Assembly (NCBI GenBank): GCA_029448655.1
Contig: JACCLO010000002.1
Location: 2,728,001-2,792,000, forward strand
Direction: 5' to 3'
DNA length: 64,000 bases
Source: Wolfiporia cocos
Taxonomy: Eukaryota; Basidiomycota; Agaricomycetes; Polyporales; Phaeolaceae
The position numbers and the translations under genes were made by a program. This document shows, piece by piece, positions 47,669 through 58,213 of this stretch. The notes under the pieces were generated by a model. That model had not been told where the DNA came from. It did no database searches and was given only the letters and a program-made list of their open reading frames with translations. Each line of letters begins with the position of its first letter. The stretch's first letter is position 1.

Positions 47669-48145
47669 TCTAAATACTAAAGGGCCATGGATTGCATGGG
47701 AACTGCCATGTGCTTTTCCACATGTGCCATGTGCTGTCCATCATCCCATGGCTTGTGCCACCGACCTGGAAAGTTGGCCAGTGGATTCCCATGCCTGGCA
47801 CCTGCAAGGCACGCACATTCAACTGCGTCCTCCCTGCGCTGTGCCATGGGATTTTGTAACGTAAATAGTCTGTACTGTAGATACCTGCCAGAAAATTCAG
47901 GAGGTTTTGAGGGACCACATATGTGGACACAGGATTACAAGCTCAGCGCCAACAACACCAAGCATCAGCGACAATGACACCAAGCATCAGCGACAACAAC
48001 ACCAAGCATCAGTGAGGTGTTGGAAGTGGCTGAGCAGGCAGAGACAGGTTGGGCGGACTCACAATTCAATATGTTCTTACTCTATTAATTATCATACTTA
48101 AGTGACAATTGATATCAGTGGCGAAGCCGTGGGTAATTAAGCTTG
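47669..48145 (+). mobile_element. Helitron-like copy E4 (divergent subfamily)
   Basis: Starts TCTAAATACTAAAGGG and ends GTGGCGAAGCCGTGGG then TAATTAAGCTTG (CTTG in place of CTAG). It shares ACCTGCAAGGCACGCAC and the TACCTGCCAGAAAATT block but no GGGGATTTG array. It carries a threefold CACCAAGCATCAGCGACAA-type micro-repeat at about 47957-48012. Confidence 0.62.
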
Positions 48146-48656
48146 TATAATAAAGTGATGACCATTGTGTGGGAACTGCCATGTGCTTTTCCACATGTGC
48201 CACGTGCTGTCCATCATCCCATAGGGCTCACGCCACCAACCCGGGGAGTTGGCCAGTGGATTCCCACGCCTAACGCCTGCAAGGTGTGCGTTCAAATCCC
48301 TTCGACGAAAACTTGTGTTTCACACATCCTCCCTGTGCTGTGCCACAGGGATTTTGTAGCTGTTGTAACGTAGATGGCCTGTACTGTAGATAACCGCCAG
48401 AAAATCTAAGAGAATTCAGGGAGTTTTTGAGGGATTACATTGTAGACATAGGATTACAAGCGAAGCAACGATGACACCAAGCATCAGCAAGGTGTCAGAA
48501 GTGGCTGAGCAGGCAGAGACAAAGAGGCAGGTGCAGCAGGGTGACCACACACCCTGCGGGTTGGGTGGACTCATAATGTCTCCACCCAATATGTTCTTAT
48601 TCTATTGACTATCATACTCAAGTGACAATTTACATCCGTGGCAAAGCTGCGGGTAA
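48146..48656 (+). mobile_element. Helitron-like copy E5, 3' end truncated
   Basis: Closely related to E4 (same GTGGGAACTGCCATGTGC opening). It ends GTGGCAAAGCTGC then GGGTAA and runs straight into the TCTGCTC start of E6, so its CTAG end is gone. Confidence 0.6.
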
Positions 48657-48889
48657 TCTGCTCTTATAATGGGAGCTTGCGCCAGAGGCGCTTGCATGCA
48701 GCTAGCGTGTTGCTCGCATTTTGCGCACATGGACACCATGTTTGCCGCATGGCGTCCATGCACGTCGTTCCTGCTCCCATTAGATAGGGTTCCTGGTGCC
48801 TGGGAAGTTGGGCAGTGGATTCCCACAGTCAGCGCCTGCAAGGCGCGCGTGCTGCTAGCTCGAATTTTGTGCTCTGTTCCTCCCCTGTG

Positions 48890-49303
48890 CCACAGGGATT
48901 TGTGCCCCATGCCACAGGGATTTGTACCCCAATGCCACAGGGATTTGTGCCCTGTGCCACAGGGATTCTTTGTAATGTAAATACCCCGCACCATGGGGAT
49001 TTGTATGCCATGCCAAGGGGATTTGTGCCCTGTGCTATGGGGATTTTTGTAATGTAAATACCCTACACCATGGGGATTTGTGGCCCATGCCATAGGGATT
49101 TGTGCTCTATGCCATGGGGATTTGTGCCCCATGCCACAGGTATTTGTGCCTCATGTCATGGGGATTTGTGTAATGTAAATACCCCACACCATGGGGATTC
49201 GTGCCCCACACCACAGGGATTCATGCCCCATGTCACAGGGATTTGTGTCCTATGCTACGGGGATTTGTGCCCTGTGCCATGGGGATTTGTACCCCATGTC
49301 ATG
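48890..49303 (+). repeat. GGGGATTTGTGCC-type minisatellite (best example, in E6)
   Basis: Tandem units of about 21-22 bp reading GGGGATTTGTGCCCC then ATGCCAC(A). They are interrupted at intervals by a TTTGTAATGTAAATACC spacer. Similar arrays occur in E1 (about 45790-45975), E2 (46793-47055), E7 (50395-50638, 51147-51445) and E8 (53019-53560). Frames such as PHGDLCPMPQGF that run through them are artefacts. Confidence 0.85.
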
Positions 49304-49753
49304 TGTCACAACTTTTCTAGTGATGCCTCACAACCCTTTTACACTGGGAGTCGAACTAACGACCTCCGAATAAGCCATCACGTGCGCGCCATTACTGGCG
49401 TGTATCATCTATACTAGTTGATGCGTGGCTAGCCCCCACATTACATCATAGTTTACATAAGCATTCTAGGTCTTGCTAGTAGGCACGTGTGCACAGGCCA
49501 CGTCACTTTAGGGCAAGGGTATCTACTTAGTAGTACAGTGCTACTGTGATGTATATAAACTAAGGAGTCTGAAGCGTACTCCTCAGACTCATCAATTTGG
49601 CAATGCCCTAGTGGCACCTTTACTCCATCCCTGCTGCATCTCTCAATGAACTCGCTTGACTGTTGATACTACCTCGACAATGTCTAAGTCTAGGAGTCAG
49701 TCTTGTTAGTGGGATGTTAGTGGTTGAGGGATGACCCCAAGAGTTTTGGGTCA
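49304..49753 (+). mobile_element. Solo LTR A
   Basis: 450 bp from TGTCACAACTTTTCTAG to AGTTTTGGGTCA. Flanks are TCATG (49299-49303) and CCATG (49754-49758), a target duplication with one change. It contains a TATA box (GATGTATATAAACT, about 49549) and matches LTR D and LTR B in its middle (CACAGGCCACGTCACTTTAG). Confidence 0.78.
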
Positions 49754-50172
49754 CCATGGGGATTTGTGGCCCTTGCCACAGGGATTTGTGCCCCATACCA
49801 TGGGGATTTTTGTAACATGAATTGCCTGTGCTGTAGATGCCTGCCAAAAGATTGCAAAAAATGAAGAAAATCCAGGATTATTTGACACACCATATTACAC
49901 AGTATTACAAGTGAAGTGATGACAAGACCAAGCATCAGCAAGGTGGAGGAGTGGCTGAGCAGGCAGAGACAAGGAACAGAAGAGGGGAACCCATGGGTAA
50001 TCCACAGGAAACCCATGGGGAATCCACAGGTAAGTTCAAAAAACCCTTGCTTTGTGTGTGAATGGTCTGACTTTCCCTGGTTATCTCAAATAGGCACACA
50101 TGGATTGGGATATGATATTGAAGTGATTAAAATATGTGTTTGTGGCGAAGCCACAGGTAATTAAGCTAGTTA

Positions 50173-51778
50173 TCTAAAAGTAATGGGAGCTCAGGTGGGA
50201 GGCGTTGCGTGTCGCTCGCGTTTTGCGTACCTGGCGTCCACGTTTGCCGCGTGGCATCCATGTGTGTCGTCGACCCTGCTCCCATTAGATAGGGCACCTG
50301 CCATCCGCGGAGTTGGCCGGTGGATTCCCACGCCCGGTGCCTGCAAGGTGCGCGCTGCTAACTCGTGTTTCGCGCGCTGTTCCTGCCCTGCACCACGGGG
50401 ATTTGTGTCCCACGCCACGGGGATCCGTACCCCACACCACAGGGATTTGTTCCCACACCACGGGGATTCGTGGCCCATTCCATGGGGGTTTGTGGCCCAT
50501 GCCACAGGGATTTGTGTCCTGTGGCATGGGGATTTTGTAATGTAAATACCCCACACCACGGGGATTTGTGCCCCACACCACAGTGATTTGTGCCCTGTGC
50601 CATGGGGATGTGTGCCCCGTGCCACGGGGATTTGTGCTCTGTGTGTCACAATATTTTCGTGACGTTCCCTTATTTTTACAGAACGCCTTTCGCTGGGGTC
50701 GAACCCTCGACTCTTGACGACAAAGGCACGTGACCGTCTTACAGCGGCACGTTACTTACAGTAGATAATGCGCGTCTCTGTAGAGTAGATAAGATAACAT
50801 ATATCACAGTGTTACATAAGTGTTCCAGACTCTGACTGGTAGGCGCGTGCGCACAGGCCACGTTGCTTTAGGGCAAGGGTTATTGCTAGGGATTACAGCG
50901 CTACTGTAATGTATATATACCTAGGGCTCTGAGGCGTCTTACCTCAGAACCTTTATTCTCTACCATGCCTTAGGGCACTTAACATCCATCCTGCGCGCTC
51001 TCCCTTGTGAACGCTTGCTAGTCTGTGCGACGTACCTTGACCTCGACTTAGGTGTGGTTACCCTTCGTCGACCTAGTCTAGGGATGCCATAACTTGTGAG
51101 CAGGGACTTAGGCGTTGAGGGATGACCCAGAAGATGTTTTGGGTCACTGTGCCATGGAGATTTGCGCCCCGTGCCACAGGGATTTGTGTCCTGTGGCATG
51201 GGGATTTTGTAATGTAAATACCCCACACCACGGGGATTTGTGCCCCGTGCCACAGGGATTTGCACCCCGATGCCACAGGGATCTGTGCCCCATGGCATGG
51301 GGATTTGTGCCCTGTGCCACAGGGATTTGTGCCCCACATCATGGGGATTTTTGTAATGTAAATACCCCACACCACAGGGATTTGTGCCCCCTGCCATGGG
51401 GATTTGTGCTCTGTGCCACGGGGATTTATGCCTCATGCCACGGGGATTTTTGTAACATAAATGGCCTGTGCTGTAGATGCCTGCCAAAAGATTGCAAAAA
51501 ATGAAGAACATTTTGACACCACATTACACAGTATTACAAGCAAAGTGACGATGAGACCGAGGATCAGCGAGGTGTCAGAAGTGGCTGAGCAGGCAGAGAC
51601 AAGAGACAAAAGAGGGAAGTTGGGGAACCCATGGGTAATGCACATGAAATTCATAGGGGATCCACAGGTAACTTAAAAAAACCCCTGATTATCTGAAATA
51701 GGCACACATGGATTGTAATTATATATTGAAGTGGAAAAAGTGGTGTGACCGTGGCGAAGCCACGGGTAATTAAGCTAG
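50173..51778 (+). mobile_element. Helitron-like copy E7
   Basis: Starts TCTAAAAGTAATGGGAGC and ends GTGGCGAAGCCAC, GGGTAATTAAGCTAG, T. The minisatellite (about 50395-50638 and 51147-51445) is split by solo LTR B. No coding capacity. Confidence 0.72.
50644..51146 (+). mobile_element. Solo LTR B, with perfect CTGTG target duplication
   Basis: 503 bp from TGTCACAATATTTTCG to GTTTTGGGTCA. CTGTG lies on both sides (50639-50643 and 51147-51151). It has a TATA box (GTATATATACC, about 50912) and a tRNA-like GGGGTCGAACCCTCGAC stretch at 50695-50711. No internal region is present. Confidence 0.85.
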
Positions 51779-51781
51779 TTA

Positions 51782-53909
51782 TCTATAAGTAATGGGAGCT
51801 CACGCCGGAGGCACTCGCGTGCGGCTAGCGTGCAGCTCGCGTGCAGCTAGCATGTCGCTCACGTTTTGCGCACGTTCAGCGCACGTTTTACGCACATGGA
51901 CGCCACGTTTGCCGCGTGGCGTCCATGCGCGTCGTCAAATCCTGCTCCCATTAGATAGGGTGCCTGCCATCCGTGGAGTTGGCCGGTGGATTCCCACGCC
52001 CGGCGCCTGCAAGGCGCACGCGCTGCTAGCTCGCGTTTTGCGCGCTGTTCCTGCCCCGCACCACGGGCATTCGTGCCCCACACCACGGGGATTCATTCCC
52101 ACACCACAGGGATTCGTGGCCCATTCCATGGGGGTTTGTGTGTCACAGATTATATCTGTTTCCTACAATTTCCTTGCTATTTCTAGCAATTTATCCCATT
52201 TGTTAGCTCAATATCAATGCTTTACGCTAGTTGACGCCCTACGGCCTCATCTAGCACGTGACCTTATCTTATCTAGGATAGTATCTTATCTCTGTAGTTA
52301 CATCTCATCTTATCTCGTAGTAACACACACATCTTATCTGGAGTACGCGCATTCATAAGTCACGTGCTCCCAAACAGTACTTCGGCTATATCTCTTGATA
52401 GAGTAGCCCAGACCGCTTAGTAAGCTGGTCATGTACTCATGACTAAAGGACGGACCCTTTTGTCCACTTAGATCACATGATCTAGTCCAGTGCCTTATCA
52501 AGCACATAGTCATCACACAAGACATACCCCGGTCGGTGTATGACTCAGTCATCACATGTCTACGACCAACCAATCACCTTGCCGCCATTACTGGTCGGTA
52601 ATCACATGCCTATGTAGTATGCCCTATGCCCTGCGACCCTATTGGCCGCAATACTTATGACACCACTTTACCTATTTGTATTAGAGGTATCATTAGTCCT
52701 ACATCATAGTACCAAGGGTCCTAGCCCTGATGTATATATACCATACTCTGAGTCGCTTAGGACTCAGACTAGTTAATTTCGACGTCCACTGTCTATAACC
52801 CCCTTTGTAGTACCTGCAAAGGTCTACTTAGGTTTCCACTGCTATACTTAAGCCCTAGCAAGGCCCAACTCAGTACCTCAACTATACTTGCTTAGACTCT
52901 CTAGTCTTTGGTCCTTATAACAGACCATTGACCCTATCACTGAGTCGCCTTCTTGCCCAACAACCAGCTTATCAGCTTCTAGCAAGACCTTTAGGCTTAT
53001 CAAGTTAGTTCTGTGTCATTGTGGCCCATGCCACAGGGATTTGCGTCCTGTGGCATGGGGATTTTGTAATGTAAATACCCCACACCATGGGGATTTGTAC
53101 CCTGTGCCACAGGGATTTGCACCCCAATGCCACAGGGATTTGTGCCCTGTGCCATGGGGATGTGTGTCCTGTGCCACAGAGGTTTGTGCCCCATGCCACA
53201 GGGATTTGTGTGTCCTGTGCCACGGGGATTTGTGCCCCACGCCACAGGGATCCGTGCCCCACACCACGGGGATTTATGCCCCATGCCACGGGGATTTGTG
53301 CTCTGTGCCACAGGGATTTGTGCCCTGTGCCATGGGGATTTGTGCCCTGTGCCACGGGGATTTTTGTAATGTAAATACCTCTCACCATGGGGATTTGTAC
53401 CACATGCCACAGGGATTTGTACTGCACACCATGGGGATTTGTGCCCCATGCCACAGGTGTAATGTAAATACCCTGCACCACGGGGATTTGTACTCTCCAC
53501 CATGGGGATTTGTGTCCCATGCTACGGGGATTTGTGCCCTGCCACGGGGATTTTTGTAACATAAATGGCCTGTGCTGTAAATGCCTGCCAAAATATTTCA
53601 AAAAATGAAGAACATTCAGTATTTTTTGATACATGGCATTACACATTATTGCAAGTGAAGTGACGACAAGACTGAGCATCAGCGAGGTGGAGGAGTGGCT
53701 GAGTGGGCAGAGACAAGGAACAGAAGAGGGGAACCCATGGATAATCCACAGGAAATTGATGGGGAATCCACAGGTAAGTTCAAAAAAGCCTTGCTTTGTG
53801 TGTGAATGGTCTGAATTCCCCCGGTTATCTCAAATAGGCACACACGGATTGGGATATGACATTGAAGTGATTAAACTATGTGTTCGTGGCGAAGCCACGG
53901 GTAGTTAAA
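51782..53909 (+). mobile_element. Helitron-like copy E8 (last of the array)
   Basis: Starts TCTATAAGTAATGGGAGC and ends GTGGCGAAGCCAC then GGGTAGTTAAAC; the CTAG end has been lost at the junction with E1. It holds the longest minisatellite (about 53019-53560), with a short part before solo LTR C (52065-52135). Confidence 0.7.
52141..53018 (+). mobile_element. Solo LTR C (longer family), with perfect TTGTG target duplication
   Basis: 878 bp from TGTCACAGATTATATCTG to TTCTGTGTCA. TTGTG lies on both sides (52136-52140 and 53019-53023). A TATA box (GATGTATATATACC) is near 52730. It is much longer than LTRs A, B and D and matches them only loosely around the TATA and CTCAGACT region, so it is a second family. 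Confidence 0.82.
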
Positions 53910-54077
53910 CGGGAGCAGGATCGACGCACATGGACGCCACGCGGCAAACGTTGCGGCCATGTGCGTAAAACGCGAGCGACACGCTAGCGATACGCTAGCT
54001 GCACGCTAGCTGCACGCTAGCTGAACACTAGCCGCACGCGAGCGCCTCCGGCGCGAGCTCTCATTATAAAGAGTAGA
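53910..54077 (-). mobile_element. Outer Helitron-like element E1, 5' part
   Basis: Read on the minus strand it starts at 54077 with TCTACTCTTTATAATGAG after an A. The GAGCTCGCGCCGGAGGCGCT block and repeated GCTAGCGTGCA units follow. It breaks off at GATCCTGCTCCC, exactly where the sequence at 46,549 continues with TAGGGTGCC. The two parts together make one full-length element. Confidence 0.65.
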
Positions 54078-54176
54078 TGAGCTCCACAGGGAATCTCTGC
54101 GCAGACCCTCAGACTGCACTAGTGAGTCCTGCTCTTGCAGCTTGCGGTGTACATTTCTCCTTGAGCAACAACGGTC

Positions 54177-54961
54177 ATGACCGCTGATACGCCTCTGCCT
54201 GCTTTACGCCGCGTCGTGACAGGTCACGATGAGAACGGTATCGCAGCCGTACGCAGCGATGATCGCATTGATGCAAAGGTGCGTGGATGGTGTAATGGTA
54301 CGGTTCTTCCGCGAATGTGAGATGCTCACGCGTCCATTGCGCTCGAGAAGGTGTTGCCAGCATCCCCTACCGCGAGGGTCGCATCCATTTGGCTCACGGA
54401 CGCGACACCTACGAATGACAACAATAGCGGGTGAGCGTAATCTCAGATGGTGGACAATCGTCATTGCATGTGCTCATCCATGCCGTGCGCATTCGGTCGC
54501 ATCGCTAGTATCGACGGTGCGACTAGGCAGCCTGACGGTGACCTCGGCGCCGTGATGCACAATGGGACCGTACTCTGCTATACTGACCTTGCACCTGGAG
54601 CGACGGCTGCAATGGTACGTATTTGCCCCATGGCCTTATACAGGATAATTTCTAAACGTACATCGCAGCATCGGACGTCTTCTCTTGATTACAACATCCT
54701 GAGTAGGGCGCATTCTTCCTACTTCACACGTGTCGCATCATGACTCGCTCATACATCACAGTCCACGGCAGGCTCGTCCTCCAGATGGAAAACGGCTCCG
54801 AGACTATATTCGACACGCCAGGTGACGTCGTCGTGCAACGCGGGACGATCCACGCGTGGAGGAATCCGGGACCTGGATGGACGCGGTGGGTCTCCGTGCT
54901 TATTGACGCGCATCCCGCGGTCGTGGGTGGGCGAACTCTGGGACCGGAATTCCGGAGCTGA
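54177..54961 (+). CDS. Cupin-domain protein
   Basis: Five exons: 54177-54278, 54348-54430, 54509-54614, 54669-54702 and 54762-54961. Sum 525 nt (174 aa). The first half includes RRVVTGHDENGIAAVRSD. The cupin barrel follows: LAPGATAAMHRTSSLDYNIL, then HGRLVLQMENGSET, then TPGDVVVQRGTIHAWRNPGP. The metal ligands would be the His in AAMHR, Asp/Glu near DYN, and His in GTIHAW. Close relatives are common in fungal metabolite clusters, often beside dehydrogenases. The exon 2 acceptor could also be three bases later. It sits 100 bases from the Helitron island. Confidence 0.85.
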
Positions 54962-55183
54962 ACGCGGGCGGGAAACTCTAGTGTTCCGGCGACTCAAAGG
55001 AACCGCCGGCATGTATTACGGTGAGTTAGGTGCGGGATTCGCGAGATCTACGTGTAATAGTGGCATAGATAGGCGAATGCTCGGAGACGGGTAACATGCA
55101 TAAGTCAATCTTTCAATTTGCCTAATTCGTGTGCACTAGAATGAGTGTACAAGTTGTTCCGCGATGACCGTCCGGAATCCCAA

Positions 55184-56270
55184 TCACTGCAGGTTTACAA
55201 ACAAGCCACCGTCCACCAGGAGCGATGCGCCGGTCACATACTTAGCTAAGTCACTTGCAAGGAAGACTACTGGTCCAGCAAGGTCATCCGGTTCTGTGTG
55301 ATCACATTATGCCCTCTCCTGCGAATGAATTGTGCTCGCTGAATACTTACGGCCTAGACGTCCCAAAGCCGTTCTTTTAATCATATTCTCTCGCTTTACA
55401 GTATCCGAGAGATCCTCCTTGTTGATGTCGGTCGCGATTGTGCCGGGAAGAACGGCATTGGCGCGAATGTTGTATTTCCCGAGCGCCACAGCGCAGCTTT
55501 GCATCAGGGAAAGAATACCTGCTTTGGTCGGTGTATAGTGACTAGAAAGCAATTATCAGTCACCTTTTAGCGTGCAAGTAGACTAGATCGGAGAGACCTA
55601 CCACTGCATTTCCCCGCCTACTAATGCGGAGATTGAGGACACGCCGATGATCGAGCCACCTTGTGGGACCTGGTTTTTCATTACATTGGCTACCGCTATA
55701 TAAATGTTCAGGTAATAGTTAGGTGCATATATCAAGCTTTACTGACCCTGTGTGATGAAGAATGAGCCGTCGAGGTTGACGGAGCGAGTGCGCTCCCAGG
55801 TTGCTTGTGGCATAGTCAAGAATTCAGCGAATGGACATATGCCCGCATTGCTAACGAGCACGTCTTTCACAGCCAAAGTGATACATATAAGTATTGTGTA
55901 TAAGATCTCCTGCTTCCACCCACCTATTCGCTTGAAGGCCGCTACGCCTACCTCCACAATCTGGTTAGGCAAGTCAGTCGCCACAGTCAAATTCGCACGT
56001 GCAATTGAATATCGCCCCTCAAGGCCTCACCATCGATGATGTGGCGGGATCGGCGATATCGCCAGGTATCACGGCAACGCGAGCGTTTGGAAAGCGCGTA
56101 ACAATCTCCTTCTCGAGTGCTTGAATCTCCTGCTCTGTCTCTGCATCGCCCAAATAGTGGAGGATTAGGCCAGTAGCGCCTTGATTTGCGCATTCGACCG
56201 CGCAAGCGCGTCCGATTCCGCGAGACGCGCCCGTGATACACACCACCTTGTTCGATAGCAGACCTGCCAT
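55184..56270 (-). CDS. Short-chain dehydrogenase/reductase (classical SDR)
   Basis: Six exons on the minus strand: 56031-56270, 55924-55960, 55747-55863, 55602-55695, 55351-55541 and 55184-55293. Sum 789 nt (262 aa). The NAD(P) loop is [20 protein letters not shown]. Next come DIADPATSS and [11 protein letters not shown]. The catalytic Ser/Tyr/Lys lie in [13 protein letters not shown] and [12 protein letters not shown]. The end has [15 protein letters not shown] and [14 protein letters not shown]. It reduces or oxidises a carbonyl/alcohol of unknown identity. The gene lies between the cupin and the KARI-like gene, in the opposite direction. Confidence 0.9.
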
Positions 56271-56613
56271 GGGACTTGCTCGAAATGCTGTCGCTGCGAT
56301 GGCGCGATGAGCCAGGTATTTGTGCCCCTCGCCGCGCTATCTTGTTAATTGGAATATCTACGGTACCAGAAGACACGGGATTGCGAGGGCAGGAAGTTGC
56401 GCACGGACCGCATGGGCCGTATCGGTGTCACAGGGACATCGCTGGTTCTTTCTCCAGGGCGTCATGACTGTGTCATATGTTCACCACGGTATCTGAGGTA
56501 CGCTGCGGGATGCCGCTGCACGGACCTGACCTCCGACAAGATGTGAACCAACAAGTATAAAATGTGTTGTGTGAGTGCGGTAGATATTCAAACACCCGCT
56601 CCGTTGAACAACA

Positions 56614-58013
56614 ATGCCTTCTGCTAAGATGTGAGATTACTTTTGCCTTGTTATGAGCAATTCTGACAATTCATTTGTCATCGTTTCAGCTACTACGATA
56701 TCGACGCAGATCTTGGCGTCCTATCGAACAAGAAGATCGTCTTCCTGGGGTATGTTACCACAAAGCGCTCATTGTGGCGGAACCATGCTTATACAAGACA
56801 GCTTCGGAAACCAGGGCGCAGCTCAAGCGCAGAATCTCCGCGATACTGGCATTCCCAATGAGCAAATCCTGATCGCAAATCGTCCCGATTCGTACGCAGA
56901 GGACGCTAAGTCTAAGGGCTTCATCGTCGAGCATGATTTTACCAAGGCTGCCAAAGTCGCCGATGGTGCGTTCCCACAGTAAGGCCATCATACAGACTGC
57001 AGCTGATGGACGATCGGGACAGTTATATTCCTTCTCATACCCGACCAAGTGCAGCCTCGCGTGTTTAACGAGCAGATCTTTCCCTACCTGCCAGACACAG
57101 CCGCGATCGTCGTGGCTAGTGGCTACAATGTGTTCTTCAAGCTGCTCACCTTCAAGCCCACACAAGATGTCGTCATGGTTGCACCTAGGTCAGTTGTCTA
57201 TAGGAAATCTGCAAGTATTTGGGGACTTATGCGATCTATAGAATGATTGGATCGTCTGTCCGCTCTTTGTACGTCAAGGGTCAGGGCTTCCCGTGTTTCG
57301 TGTCCGTAGAACAGGATGGCACGAGCAACGGTCTTGTCATAGCCCTGGCGTTGTCACGGGCAATTGGTGCGACCAAAGCCGGTGCTATCGCTTCATCCGT
57401 CCGGGAGGAGACCGCCATGGACCTCTTCGCTGAGCAGGCACTCTGGCCCAACATCATCATGCTCTTTAGGTGCGCCTTCCGGTACCCTTACAATCAGCCA
57501 TTCTGATCAATTATGATAGGGAGGGCTTCAGCGTCCTCAAGGAGGCGGGATGCTCGGACGAGGCGCTCTGTTACGAGATGTGAGTATCATTTGAGGGAGT
57601 AAGGGAGTTGACCACTAATTGACTGTTATGAAGGTGGATGTCGAAAGAGCCTGCTGAGATCTTCGAGCGTGCTGCAGAAGACGGCTTTATTGCACAACTT
57701 AAGTATCATTCCGTTGTGTCGCAGTACGGCCAGTTGAGTGGTGCATTGGCACTCGATGGCACTGCGCAGCGGGAACACTTCAAGAATATTCTTCATAACC
57801 AGGTATTAATTTCCTCTTCGAATTCGCATATCCGCTCAAGGGACCACTCAGATCCTAAATGGCAAGTTCTGCAAGGCCTTCAGCCAGATCGAAGCGGATC
57901 TTGAGAAGGAAGGCGATGCCAACCCTCTCAACCAATTGTACAAGAAGTCGGAAGAGAGCGAGCTTGTACAGGCTGAGAAGAGGGTTCGCGCGCGGTTGTC
58001 TGGCCTCCTTTAG
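56614..58013 (+). CDS. Ketol-acid reductoisomerase-like protein (atypical ILV5 relative)
   Basis: Eight exons: 56614-56630, 56690-56749, 56802-56965, 57023-57188, 57242-57469, 57520-57579, 57634-57802 and 57852-58013. Sum 1,026 nt (341 aa). The Rossmann opening is KKIVFLGFGNQGAAQAQNL, with ILIANRPDSY and ADVIFLLIPDQVQPRVF. The C-terminal knotted domain keeps REETAMDLFAEQA, a metal-binding Asp/Glu pair, and YHSVVSQYGQLSG. Where true KARI enzymes have GPGHxVR, this protein reads APRMIGSSVRSLY, so the conserved His is missing. There is no mitochondrial presequence, unlike Ilv5. It is probably a paralogue with altered chemistry rather than the branched-chain amino-acid enzyme. Confidence 0.8.
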
Positions 58014-58213
58014 AGTCATAGATTATCAACAGCATACCGTGTATTATTACTTACTAGCCACACATTGACAAGACGGGGATGTGACATGACGGAGTGTGAC
58101 ACAGTGACCCATCAGGAAGCGTGACATTCGAGAACACTTGCCACCGGCGTTTGTGTGTGGTCGACGCTCAAGTCATAAAACTTCCACGTCCATCGAGTAG
58201 CACAGCCTCGCCA

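Larger units (their letters stand above)
48657..50169 (+). mobile_element. Helitron-like copy E6
   Basis: Starts TCTGCTCTTATAATGGGAGC after an A. It ends with GTGGCGAAGCCAC, then AGGTAATTAAGCTAG and T. The minisatellite array (about 48890-49303 and 49754-49810) is split by solo LTR A. The 3' part holds the shared GTGGCTGAGCAGGCAGAGAC block. Confidence 0.7.

Noticed and set aside
48890..49303. Regularly spaced repeats that look like a CRISPR array
   Set aside because: Units are contiguous and degenerate with no unique spacers, and the genome is eukaryotic.
45700..53560. Many open frames of 60-188 codons (PHGDLCPMPQGF-type proteins) on both strands
   Set aside because: They follow the 21-bp minisatellite period and exist in several frames at once. 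No start context, domain or codon bias.
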